DNA of 16,369 nt from Candidatus Moranbacteria bacterium RIFCSPLOWO2_12_FULL_48_12 (GTDB taxonomy: Bacteria > Patescibacteriota > Minisyncoccia > Moranbacterales > UBA1568). Both the position numbers and the translations under genes were made by a program. Below, piece by piece: positions 6,434-12,628 of the stretch (positions are counted from its first letter, which is position 1; every line of letters starts with the position of its first letter). Below the pieces are notes generated by a model. The model made no database searches, was not told the DNA's origin, and saw only the letters and a program-made list of their open reading frames with translations. The stretch covers positions 1 to 16,369 of the forward strand of contig MFSB01000039.1 in assembly GCA_001784735.1 (NCBI GenBank). Reading direction: 5' to 3'.

Positions 6434-6841
6434 TCAAGACTGGAAATTCCTTCGCCAGAGGCCAAGGAGAAAGGATCCGGATGGCGGAAATAAATCCGTT
6501 TCATCCATATCTATCTGCAAATTATCCTTCGCCTCAATACACATCATAAGTATTGAAAGGAAAAACTCTAAGTAAAAAGCTGATCGCTCATCAAGCTCCG
6601 GTACTTCCCCGCCGTAAAACCGCCCTTGGCAGTCCGCTACAACGCGTTCTCCAAACCATACTTCGAGAGTCTGGATGGAGTCCATCATGTTGTTTCGCCG
6701 ATCAGATGTGAACAAGCACATAAATTCTTTCGTGCTAAACACATGAGATCCTACTTGGGCTGAGAGGGTAATCGACCCCGAAATCAAAATCCCTTGCTGA
6801 CTGCTCACGTCATTCAGACGAGTGATAATTTGAACATTCAT
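6434..6841 (-). CDS. Unrecognised 135-residue protein downstream of apbE
   Basis: I cannot assign a family. The protein looks like a compact mixed alpha/beta domain without signal peptide: beta-rich N-terminal half (VQIITRLNDV, GILISGSITLSAQVG), a predicted helix around EFFLSILMMCIEAKDNLQ, and a hydrophobic C-terminus (GSFLLGLWRRNFQS). The frame can be opened by TTG at 6847, but the ATG at 6841 is nine bases after GGGGAG and is preferred. It follows apbE on the same strand after a 73-nt gap with no obvious terminator, so it may be cotranscribed with the flavin block. Cotranscription is inference from spacing only. Confidence 0.7.
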   Translation of the reverse strand: MNVQIITRLNDVSSQQGILISGSITLSAQVGSHVFSTKEFMCLFTSDRRNNMMDSIQTLEVWFGERVVADCQGRFYGGEVPELDERSAFYLEFFLSILMMCIEAKDNLQIDMDETDLFPPSGSFLLGLWRRNFQS

Positions 6842-6914
6842 GATCAATCACTCCCCAGGAAAAAGAACGATGGTTCATTCTAGTAAGAATTTCTCTTCTC
6901 GTCAATACGATCTT

Positions 6915-7784
6915 TTACAGCAATTCTCCTTGCCAATCGGGACTGACTATGGCTGTTCCGTCGTTTTGAAAAACGAGATAAGCCGCCGAAAATTCCTCAG
7001 CCAAGGCGCCATAATTCTCCAGCGGCGCAAAAAAGAGCCCGGACGTCATGCAGTCAGCGGCCCAGGCATCCCGCGCCACTGCTGCACAACCGATAACTTT
7101 CTCTATCGGTTTTTTTTCTTGAGCATCTACCAGATGATGCCATTTCCCGAAACGGCGCCGGAAACTGTCCGATACAGCCAGTCCTTGATGCGAGAGATTT
7201 ACCACACTGGCCGCTGTATCCGGTTTCCCGGGATATTCGACAGCCACTCGCCATGCGCTCCCGTCCGCCTTGGTACTGTCTGCCATATCTCCCCCGCCAT
7301 CCACGAGATAATATTTATAGCCAAAATGCTTGACGATTTCAGCCACCCGATCAATACAGTAGCCTTTGCCGATGCCCCCCAAATCGAAAGCCATCGGACC
7401 ATCGATCGTCAGCTTATTACCTACAAGCGACCACTGAGAAACACGCGAACCCTCCGTTTTTTCCAAAGGAGCTAATCCATGTTGAGCGCCATAGCCCACA
7501 TCTTCCAAGATACTCGCCACTGCTGGATCATACGAACCATTCGTTAAAACTCGTAGCCGATCTGCCCGAGCCAGCAAGCGTGAAAATTCGTCAGAAAGAA
7601 TATAATCTCCCGCCGGTGAAAGACGGAAAGCGTTTACCTCCGATAACGGCAAAAACCGCGAGAAGCGGTTTTCAAAATCTTGTACATACTCAACCACGGC
7701 TTTCTGCGTCCGGTTATCAAGCTGTTTGCCATCCACCCTGACGAACCATTTCGTCCCCAGCCCGGTAAAAGTAAAGTCTTCCAT
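6915..7784 (-). CDS. apbE: FAD:protein FMN transferase (ApbE family)
   Basis: ApbE enzymes cleave FAD and attach FMN covalently to a Ser/Thr of target proteins, using Mg2+. The 289-residue protein has the family signatures: FSRF (41-44), NGSYDPAV (82-89), DLGGIGKGY (134-142), VDGGGD (161-166), HHLVDA (216-221) and the metal-binding ARDAWAADCMTSGLF (237-251). It has no signal peptide or lipobox, unlike the exported lipoprotein ApbEs, so it should be cytoplasmic. It lies directly downstream of an FMN-binding protein, its probable substrate. A MITE-like element fills the gap between them, and the ATG has no Shine-Dalgarno sequence, so translation or transcription may have changed since the insertion. 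Confidence 0.93.
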   Translation of the reverse strand: MEDFTFTGLGTKWFVRVDGKQLDNRTQKAVVEYVQDFENRFSRFLPLSEVNAFRLSPAGDYILSDEFSRLLARADRLRVLTNGSYDPAVASILEDVGYGAQHGLAPLEKTEGSRVSQWSLVGNKLTIDGPMAFDLGGIGKGYCIDRVAEIVKHFGYKYYLVDGGGDMADSTKADGSAWRVAVEYPGKPDTAASVVNLSHQGLAVSDSFRRRFGKWHHLVDAQEKKPIEKVIGCAAVARDAWAADCMTSGLFFAPLENYGALAEEFSAAYLVFQNDGTAIVSPDWQGELL

Positions 7785-7793
7785 CAGTTAAAC

Positions 7794-7921
7794 TTAAGAT
7801 TTACGCGTTTGAGTGAAATTCAAGGCGCGGAGAAAGCGACGACGGAAGCGTACTCTTAGCTACGCTGGAGACGGCGCAGAGGCTCCGCAACGCAGAAGTT
7901 CGCCAAACGCGTAAATCTTAA
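7794..7921. mobile_element. MITE-like inverted-repeat element between FMN-binding gene and apbE
   Basis: Perfect 18-bp inverted repeats TTAAGATTTACGCGTTTG (7794-7811) and its complement (7904-7921) enclose 92 bp of GC-richer DNA. The right arm abuts the stop codon of the FMN-binding gene (7922-7924) and the left arm lies 9 bp before the apbE ATG. There is no coding capacity. The layout suits a small non-autonomous element or a large transcribed hairpin. It interrupts what would otherwise be a tight two-gene unit. Confidence 0.72.
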
Positions 7922-8353
7922 TTATAGTTGAGCTTTCAACTGGTCTATCACACTATTGAAAGCCTTCGTGGTCAGTGATGATTTGGCGACGTTATCAATA
8001 GCTGTCAGTTCGCTCAATTTCTTTCCTACAATCATGACCGAAGCCTGCTGATTGAATGCTATCTTTTTTTCAGGGACTTCACCGGTCTTCGCATCCAAAG
8101 TAGCCACTTCGGTTATCACTCCCTGCTTGTCGACAGTCAGGACGAATCGCAATGCATCTTCCTTATCCTCCGTCGCCATGTATTTGACAACCGCGCTCAC
8201 CTTCTTCGCTCCGATCGGAAGCATATCTGTCACCGGCGTTGCGTCCTCACTCTTGTTTACCTGCAGTATTTTTACCGCGTAGCGATAATAGACGAAAACA
8301 CTCACCACTATCACTACCGCAATGAGCAAAAAGCCTTTTTTTATTTTGAACAT
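7922..8353 (-). CDS. Membrane-anchored FMN-binding domain protein
   Basis: The 143-residue protein starts with a basic N-terminus and one membrane segment (about residues 7-25, FLLIAVVIVVSVFVYYRYA), placing the rest outside the cell. The remainder resembles a FMN-binding domain of the RnfG/NqrC type: KVSAVVKYMATEDKEDALRFVLTVDKQGVITEV, then the C-terminal DNVAKSSLTTKAFNSVIDQL, which aligns with the flavinylation site DxxSGATxTS. The Gly of that motif is Lys here and Ala-Thr is Ser-Ser, so the site is degenerate. ApbE downstream supports the call. A longer open frame extends upstream but runs into the VIT gene. The ATG at 8353 lies below a good promoter (8382-8410) and begins a natural signal-anchor. 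Confidence 0.78.
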   Translation of the reverse strand: MFKIKKGFLLIAVVIVVSVFVYYRYAVKILQVNKSEDATPVTDMLPIGAKKVSAVVKYMATEDKEDALRFVLTVDKQGVITEVATLDAKTGEVPEKKIAFNQQASVMIVGKKLSELTAIDNVAKSSLTTKAFNSVIDQLKAQL

Positions 8354-8381
8354 ATTTTTGTTTTTACTAAATTCTACCAAC

Positions 8382-8410
8382 AGTATACCACTTTTCAGAA
8401 AAAATGTTAA
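8382..8410 (-). promoter_or_regulatory. Promoter of the FMN-binding gene
   Basis: TTAACA (8410-8405), 17-nt spacer, TATACT (8387-8382). It lies in the 62-nt gap after the VIT gene and supports the start at 8353 rather than the longer frame. Confidence 0.68.
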
Positions 8411-8415
8411 CTTCG

Positions 8416-9360
8416 TCAGACATTTATCCCGAAATAGTCCCGCGCCAAGATACCGATAAGCCAGGTCACAGCGACCGCCAGCCCGATAATCACGAGGTTC
8501 ATCGCGATGCGCCGCTTCACCTCCATCCCCGACAGAAATGCCAAGAGATATGACACGCCGATGATGACCGCTCCCGATACGAGGAGAGAAAGCCAAATAT
8601 TCTCCGCTCCGAAAAACACTGGCAATATCGGTATCGCCGCCCCGAAAAGATATGAGATACCAACCACCAGCGCTGAAGCAAGCGGATGAGAAGTTTTTGT
8701 TTCATCTGTCTCGCCGCTCATAAATTTTTTCTTGCCTTTCTCCGTCGCTTCAACTTCCCGCTCTGAACTGATTGCTACAAACGCTCCCGCCGCCATAGAA
8801 AATGCTCCCGCGATAGCCACCGTAGATACCGCTCCCAAAACGGCGGAAACGCTGTGGAAAGCGGCAAAAAATCCGCTCAGTGTTCCGAGTATCTCTACCA
8901 GCCCGTCATTCAACCCGAGAAACACATCGCGGATACGCTCAGGATGCACCTGCCGCTTGATCTTGTCTGACACGATAGCATCCTCATGACGGAGCTCGTC
9001 ATCGAGGATCTCTCTCACGGCTTTCCCGAGCGGCTCATCTTTGTACATTTCCCAGACGCGCAAGTATTTCTTGACTCCGTTGATCTCTATCGCTTCGAGA
9101 ATGAGGCTGACTCCTGCGCCCCGGAACACCCGGCAAAAAAGCACCACCATCGAAAGCTTGAACCGCCGTGCCTTTCCCAACTCCGCTCCAGCGACCTTGA
9201 AAAAATCCTGCCAGAACCGGAAATGCCGCTCTTCTATGGGAATCAGCTCATCCAAGAGCACGGCTGTCTCGCCACCGGCCGTCTTACGCAGTTCTCGATA
9301 CAGCGTCAGATCAAAGAGTTCATCCAAAACCAATTGTTTTCCCAACTTGGTGTTCTCCAT
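8416..9360 (-). CDS. Ferritin-like/VIT1 family iron (manganese) transporter
   Basis: The 314-residue protein fuses an N-terminal ferritin-like domain (about 1-135) with a VIT1/CCC1 membrane domain (about 140-314), the architecture of MbfA-type exporters that detoxify iron. The ferritin-like part keeps two ExxH di-iron motifs, E43-R-H46 (IEERHF) and E122-R-H125 (DELRHED), with Glu near 89-92. The membrane part opens with FLGLNDGLVEILGTLSGF and has about five hydrophobic segments (roughly 147-170, 172-197, 228-249, 254-277, 286-305). It probably moves Fe2+ or Mn2+ across the cytoplasmic membrane. No Shine-Dalgarno precedes the ATG. A TATAAT lies 26 nt upstream. The flavin genes follow on the same strand but with their own promoter. 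Confidence 0.9.
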   Translation of the reverse strand: MENTKLGKQLVLDELFDLTLYRELRKTAGGETAVLLDELIPIEERHFRFWQDFFKVAGAELGKARRFKLSMVVLFCRVFRGAGVSLILEAIEINGVKKYLRVWEMYKDEPLGKAVREILDDELRHEDAIVSDKIKRQVHPERIRDVFLGLNDGLVEILGTLSGFFAAFHSVSAVLGAVSTVAIAGAFSMAAGAFVAISSEREVEATEKGKKKFMSGETDETKTSHPLASALVVGISYLFGAAIPILPVFFGAENIWLSLLVSGAVIIGVSYLLAFLSGMEVKRRIAMNLVIIGLAVAVTWLIGILARDYFGINV

Positions 9361-9386
9361 ACAATATTTCGAATTTCACTACCTTC

Positions 9387-9392
9387 ATTATA
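9387..9392 (-). promoter_or_regulatory. -10 box of the VIT gene
   Basis: A perfect TATAAT in the context GGAGTATAATG, with no convincing -35. It sits between the ncRNA terminator and the VIT start, implying that the structured RNA upstream is a separate transcript rather than a leader. The same context precedes the -10 at 12014-12019. Confidence 0.5.
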
Positions 9393-9409
9393 CTCCTTCT
9401 TTCCACACG

Positions 9410-9437
9410 AAAAAACCAGCCCTTATCAAGCTAGCTT
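9410..9437 (-). terminator. Terminator of the structured RNA
   Basis: On the minus strand AGCTAGC, a short loop, GGCTGG, then TTTTTT. It follows the closing helix of the RNA by about ten bases and belongs to the GGCTGG terminator family. Confidence 0.7.
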
Positions 9438-9446
9438 TCTGCAAGT

Positions 9447-9780
9447 ATCAGAACTCTTGAGAGAGAAGGAAGACAAAATGTTTATTGTCTTCCCCTCTTG
9501 TAGTCCGCCCCGACAGAAACATCGGGACGTCCCCCAGCATTTGCCTAGGTTTTTCCTCGGGCCGAAGGTCTCCGCCGTACCAAGTACGCTCGGACCTGCC
9601 AAGTTATTTAACCTATATTGCGTCGCATAGCCTCCGCACCTTGGTCTTGTGCGGCGTAGGCTTAAAAGCGACTCCCAAGGCCGTAGGGCGAGTTCTCAGC
9701 ACGCCCCTCTCCATCCCGTTGTTACTCGGGATATGCTGGTGGAAACCGACGAGATAGGATCATCTCTCAAGAATTCTGAT
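9447..9780 (-). ncRNA. Large structured RNA of unknown class
   Basis: The ends pair as an 18-bp helix (9447-9464 with 9763-9780). Inside I can draw GGAAGACAA/TTGTCTTCC (9468-9493), a CCCGA/TCGGG hairpin (9509-9526), a 10-bp helix with one mismatch (9531-9540 with 9733-9742), a 7-bp helix (9555-9561 with 9674-9680), AGGTC/GACCT capped by CGTAC/GTACG (9566-9597), a long three-part hairpin (9622-9672), and GGGCG and ATCCCG hairpins (9686-9732). TAGGTT (9546-9551) can pair with AACCTA (9610-9615) as a pseudoknot. Two positions are C-A on plus but G-U on minus, so the minus strand is the RNA. It has its own promoter and terminator and no conserved ORF. I do not recognise RNase P, tmRNA, SRP or intron signatures. 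Confidence 0.75.
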
Positions 9781-9803
9781 TTTTAAAATTTCCGTCAAAC
9801 TGG

Positions 9804-9832
9804 AGTATTGCAGAAAAAGAAAAGGAAGTCAA
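9804..9832 (-). promoter_or_regulatory. Promoter of the large structured RNA
   Basis: TTGACT (9832-9827), a 17-nt spacer ending in CTGC, AATACT (9809-9804). Transcription would begin near 9797, about 17 nt before the closing helix. Confidence 0.68.
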
Positions 9833-9852
9833 TGCTCCCTTTTTTTAAACTT

Positions 9853-9886
9853 TATTTTATTCCCCGCGGCCGCGTATAATAAAATA
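9853..9886. repeat. Covarying hairpin element, copy B
   Basis: TATTTTATT (9853-9861) pairs with AATAAAATA (9878-9886), with an inner CGC/GCG stem closing a GGCC loop. It aligns base for base with copy A at 5535-5568. CC/GG there is TT/AA here, and CGT/ACG there is CGC/GCG here. It lies 20 nt upstream of the RNA promoter. Confidence 0.68.
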
Positions 9887-9904
9887 TGTAGAGGAAATGA
9901 AGGA

Positions 9905-9960
9905 AAAATCAAAAAGGATGCCAGTGCGGTCATCCTTTTCGAGAAAGCGTTGTTCTCCTT
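9905..9960 (-). terminator. Double-stem terminator cassette, copy 2
   Basis: AAGGAGAACA...TTCTC small stem, then AAAAGGATGACC, a loop, GGCATCC and TTTTTGATTTTT on the minus strand. It has the same layout as 3585-3640 and 10817-10873 and terminates the 220-residue gene. Confidence 0.75.
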
Positions 9961-9968
9961 GTAAATTG

Positions 9969-10631
9969 TTAGCTTTCAATCGGTCCGGTGATTTCGTGGA
10001 AGAGGTCGAGCGTGTATTCGTTCCCTTTTGTATCCACCAAATCCAGAAAAGTTCCTGCGTTGGGCTCTTGTTGGGGAACGATCTGAAGATTCAACTCCTT
10101 CGCAGCTTCTGCGCCGTTGAAAGCAACGACGTAACCAAGCTGATTAAAATGACCTGCTTTTATCTTCTTCGAGAGCATGAAATGCATACTGCTTCCGCAG
10201 GACCGTTTCGCGTTTTTCGCTTTCAATGCCATCCGACCCACCGCCCGCAATATCGTCAGATCGTTATAGATAAAAGGAAAACGCTTGGCAAAACCATTCA
10301 AGAACACAGGTAAACTCGCGCAAAGTGAGTCGTATTCTTCGAAAGGTATTTTGACATCCCGATTGGAGTTATACAAGAAATTCACTACATGCCCAGGCCG
10401 AAAAGCACAAGCTTGAAGTTTATCCCTTTCCCTTCTCACCTCCCACAAGATGCCATTATACGTCGCGTTCATAACAAAGGCCCCTCGTTTTAAGCTTGTA
10501 ATTACTTCTTCAGCGACTAAACCGAGGGCGATTCTGACGGTTTCGTTTATTTCCGTTTTCTTGTCGTTGAAATCTTTCGATCCAGCTCGAATAGACAGAA
10601 TATCTTCTTGCGCAAACAGCTCTGTAGTCAT
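9969..10631 (-). CDS. Unrecognised 220-residue protein
   Basis: I do not recognise a family. The protein is soluble and mixed alpha/beta, with no signal peptide. Visible blocks are an N-terminal helical region (FNDKKTEINETVRIALGLVAEEVITSLKRG), NATYNGILWEVRRERDKLQACAFRPGHVVNFLY, a central FAKRFPFIYNDLTILRAVGRMALKAKN and a C-terminal AGTFLDLVDTKGNEYTLDLFHEITGP. The longer open frame begins at 10694, but the ATG at 10631 is seven bases after AGGAGA and is chosen. It has its own promoter (10721-10749) and terminator cassette, so it stands alone. Its pairing with the next upstream gene by shared terminator sequence is a repeat effect, not evidence of shared function. Confidence 0.75.
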   Translation of the reverse strand: MTTELFAQEDILSIRAGSKDFNDKKTEINETVRIALGLVAEEVITSLKRGAFVMNATYNGILWEVRRERDKLQACAFRPGHVVNFLYNSNRDVKIPFEEYDSLCASLPVFLNGFAKRFPFIYNDLTILRAVGRMALKAKNAKRSCGSSMHFMLSKKIKAGHFNQLGYVVAFNGAEAAKELNLQIVPQQEPNAGTFLDLVDTKGNEYTLDLFHEITGPIES

Positions 10632-10720
10632 GACCAATCTCCTATATCTAGGAACCCTATCGGGTTTTGACAACACAGTGTTCGGGAGGCACACCGCAAA
10701 GCCTTAAGGAACTTCCGCCC

Positions 10721-10749
10721 AGTATCGCAAGAAAGCCCCAAAAAGTCAA
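10721..10749 (-). promoter_or_regulatory. Promoter of the 220-residue gene
   Basis: TTGACT (10749-10744), a 17-nt spacer ending in TTCTTGC, GATACT (10726-10721). It gives a leader of about 85 nt. A similar GGCTTTCTTGTGATACT stands upstream of the Cys-cluster gene (11409-11414). Confidence 0.65.
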
Positions 10750-10816
10750 CAGAAAGCCTTCCAAACCTTTTGAATATTATCAAGGCTGATATATCCTTTT
10801 TCCCCTTGTTATCCAA

Positions 10817-10873
10817 ATAAATCAAAAAGGATGCCGATTATGGTCACCCTTTCCGAGAAACGATCTTCTCCTT
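10817..10873 (-). terminator. Double-stem terminator cassette, copy 3, overlapping a stop codon
   Basis: It has the same cassette layout as at 3585-3640 and 9905-9960. Here the cassette begins inside the Cys-cluster gene: its upstream stem and first hairpin arm encode the last residues (KEKIVSRKG) and its TGA is the stop. Confidence 0.75.
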
Positions 10874-11374
10874 TGCATAAATATCCCCAAAGTAATGAGG
10901 TTGCACATTTTCTGATTTGAGGACGCCCTGAACGAATTGGAATAATTGGGCACGACCCCTGAGTGGAATATGAAGGACGCTGATACCTTGCCCCGCGATC
11001 TCTTCGGTAATTTCCATCACGCGCCTGCCTTTATTCTCAAGAGCCCCTTCAGAAACTTCCCAAATGTTCAAGCTCGTTTCGAGGCGTTCCGCCCCCTCAA
11101 GAACCGGCATTTCCGGACCCGTTGGATCCGTTGTTGTGAAGTCAAGCATGTAGTGGCATCGGTCAGGCCGCTCTTCCTCTGATCCGAACCCCAAGAGCCA
11201 CTGACACATGAAGGCTTGGCACTCCGTGTACCTATCCGCGTAAATGCTACAGCCCCGACCAGGATTGCAGTGTTTGCACCACACCCCTGGTGGCTTGTAG
11301 TACTCGCGCGTGATCAGCTCCGGTACTTTGCAGCATGCGGTACAGGATCCGCATACACGTTTTGCGACTGGCAT
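10844..11374 (-). CDS. YkgJ-family cysteine-cluster protein
   Basis: The 176-residue protein has the YkgJ-like metal-binding Cys pattern: CGSCTACC (C8, C11, C14, C15), WCKHC (C33, C36), GRGCSIYADRYTECQAFMC (C42, C52, C57). The GC-IY-RY-C-F-C part matches the usual YkgJ core closely. Members are thought to bind zinc or an iron-sulfur centre; their function is poorly known. The C-terminal half (HYMLDFTTTDPTGPEMPVLEGAERLETSL...) is not part of that core and may bind a ligand. AGGAG is five bases from the ATG. The last nine codons coincide with a repeated terminator cassette, so the natural C-terminus may have been replaced. Confidence 0.82.
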   Translation of the reverse strand: MPVAKRVCGSCTACCKVPELITREYYKPPGVWCKHCNPGRGCSIYADRYTECQAFMCQWLLGFGSEEERPDRCHYMLDFTTTDPTGPEMPVLEGAERLETSLNIWEVSEGALENKGRRVMEITEEIAGQGISVLHIPLRGRAQLFQFVQGVLKSENVQPHYFGDIYAKEKIVSRKG

Positions 11375-11453
11375 GCGAGCTCCTTTGTTAAGTTACTGGG
11401 TCAATAAAAGTATCACAAGAAAGCCTCCCTGTCCAGAGAGGAGCTCTAGAATA

Positions 11454-11475
11454 CAAAAACAGCCCTTGCGAGCTA
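11454..11475 (-). terminator. GGCTG-type terminator
   Basis: On the minus strand AGCTCGCAAGGGCTGTTTTTG, a short stem AGC(T)/GGCT with a T-run. It terminates the 147-residue gene and belongs to the same family as 12629-12657. Confidence 0.55.
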
Positions 11476-11505
11476 GTGTTTGAATCGGTCTTGTTCAAAA
11501 AGCTG

Positions 11506-11949
11506 TTAGAACTCAATATCATCCTTATCACCAGCTTGTTTTTCCGTACTCTCCGGAACAACCTTTTTCACGATTCCTCTTCTATCCGCCTCATCTAAAA
11601 TAAGTTTGCGAATAAATCTGAAACGCACATCACTGCCAAAAAATTCTAAACGCATTCTCTGCTTTGCATAAAACGTGGGCGAAGGTTCATCATTATTCCT
11701 ATCAATAATATCTCTCAGATACACCAAGTCCTCATCTGAAAGATCGGCCACCTTGTCTTTGAGAGCGAATTGTTCCAATTCTGAAATAGGTTTTTTGCTG
11801 GTAGCACGACCCGCAACGTCGTAATTCTCGAGGCCTATCCCTCGATCTTCGAGCCGCATATACATCAAAGCTAACTGATCATCGTCCATCTGATCTTCTA
11901 TTTTCCTAATATCGTCTTCATTGGACGGATACTGTTCAGGTGACTTCAT
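11506..11949 (-). CDS. Acidic hypothetical protein, 147 residues
   Basis: Function unknown. The protein is strongly charged and acidic, all-helical by appearance, without signal peptide or cysteine. The N-terminal part (PSNEDDIRKIEDQMDDDQLALMYMRLEDRG) and the middle (LSDEDLVYLRDIIDRNND) look like helices, followed by a basic helix (AKQRMRLEFFGSDVRFRFIRKLILDEADRRG) and a disordered acidic tail ending KDDIEF. The alternating acidic and basic segments suggest a protein- or nucleic-acid-binding adaptor, but this is only composition. No Shine-Dalgarno sequence precedes the ATG. A TATAAT overlapping the stop codon of the upstream HAD gene gives a plausible promoter with a leader of about 57 nt. Confidence 0.75.
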   Translation of the reverse strand: MKSPEQYPSNEDDIRKIEDQMDDDQLALMYMRLEDRGIGLENYDVAGRATSKKPISELEQFALKDKVADLSDEDLVYLRDIIDRNNDEPSPTFYAKQRMRLEFFGSDVRFRFIRKLILDEADRRGIVKKVVPESTEKQAGDKDDIEF

Positions 11950-12013
11950 ATAAATAATCTCTGTAACGTTTACGTCATTAGCCTAACTTAAAGATTTATA
12001 AGCTCCCTGCTCC

Positions 12014-12019
12014 ATTATA
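12014..12019 (-). promoter_or_regulatory. -10 box overlapping the HAD stop codon
   Basis: TATAAT on the minus strand, sharing bases with the TAA stop of the HAD gene. TTGAAA lies 19 nt upstream inside that gene. Likely promoter for the acidic 147-residue gene. Confidence 0.45.
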
Positions 12020-12608
12020 CTCCTTCCGGCAAAAACCGTTTCAAGCCTTCAATACCAGTAAACAAGTGGGTATTGATGCCAGTTTTTTGGGCAACGTCGA
12101 TATTTTCCTCTTCGTCATCCCAAAAGAAAACAGATGCCGGGGCCGGATTACCGAGGGTTGCTAAAACTTTCTCCCAATAAAGGGCCTCATGCTTCCGCGC
12201 ACCGAGATCACAAGAAAAAAACGAACCATCAAAATCTTTTGCCAATCCTAAGTCATTCCACAAATACGCAGCCCGATATTTTTCCTGATCCGTCGCCAAA
12301 TAGCACCATACCCCTTTGTTCCGAGCATGTTTTACCACTGCCATAACTTCGGCATCAGGCATACTCCCATCTTTGAACCAATACTCCAAAAGCTTATCAA
12401 CACTTCCCTGCCACCGCCAGTCCACCAGGTACTTGTCGAGCGCTTCTCGCAAGTCTTTGCTCCCCAGCTGGCACTCACGAAATTCAGTCTTAAAAAAAGG
12501 CAAGAGATTCTCTACCGGCACGCCGAATTCCCTCGCATAGCGCGTACTGAAATAAGTCTCCTTGGAGACAATCACCCCATCCACATCCAATAAAATTATT
12601 TTTTTCAT
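12015..12608 (-). CDS. HAD-superfamily hydrolase
   Basis: A 197-residue haloacid-dehalogenase-like phosphatase. It has motif I LLDVDGVIV (D8 nucleophile, D10 acid/base), motif II LATD (T106), motif III GARKHE (K139) and motif IV FFWDDEEENI (D164, D165), with a helical cap between residues 15 and 85. The length suits a subfamily I enzyme acting on a small phosphorylated metabolite or nucleotide; the substrate cannot be told. The ATG lies exactly 7 nt after a TATACT, with no Shine-Dalgarno, so the mRNA is probably leaderless. The TAA stop overlaps the -10 box of the next gene. Confidence 0.88.
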   Translation of the reverse strand: MKKIILLDVDGVIVSKETYFSTRYAREFGVPVENLLPFFKTEFRECQLGSKDLREALDKYLVDWRWQGSVDKLLEYWFKDGSMPDAEVMAVVKHARNKGVWCYLATDQEKYRAAYLWNDLGLAKDFDGSFFSCDLGARKHEALYWEKVLATLGNPAPASVFFWDDEEENIDVAQKTGINTHLFTGIEGLKRFLPEGV

Positions 12609-12615
12609 AGTTTAA

Positions 12616-12621
12616 AGTATA
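12616..12621 (-). promoter_or_regulatory. -10 box 7 nt before the HAD ATG
   Basis: TATACT followed by seven bases and ATG, so the expected start of transcription is the A of ATG. No good -35 is visible. The same spacing is found at 12953-12958 and 13956-13961. Confidence 0.6.
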
Positions 12622-12628
12622 ACACAAA

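Noticed and set aside
8354..8596. N-terminal extension of the FMN-binding frame by 81 codons
   Set aside because: It overlaps the VIT coding sequence in another frame, has no domain character, and a promoter plus a natural membrane anchor point to the start at 8353.
9447..9780. RNase P RNA, tmRNA or SRP RNA
   Set aside because: I looked for GAGGAAAGTCC and ACAGAA in the right order, a tRNA-like T-arm with CCA, and the GGAAGGAAGCAGCC-type SRP hairpin. The ACAGAAAC that occurs lies in a simple hairpin loop on the wrong strand. The identity is left open.
9361..9968. Plus-strand protein-coding frames over the structured RNA region
   Set aside because: They lack start signals and domain character, and the paired helices explain the sequence better.
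10645..10673. Promoter TTGTCA, 17 nt, TAGATA immediately before the 220-residue gene
   Set aside because: Transcription from it would begin inside or after the AGGAGA ribosome binding site. The TTGACT/GATACT promoter at 10721-10749 is consistent with use of that site.
10844..10846. TGA as a sense codon (code 25)
   Set aside because: The frame of the Cys-cluster gene ends naturally at this TGA, inside a terminator, and no long reading frame in the window needs TGA read-through.
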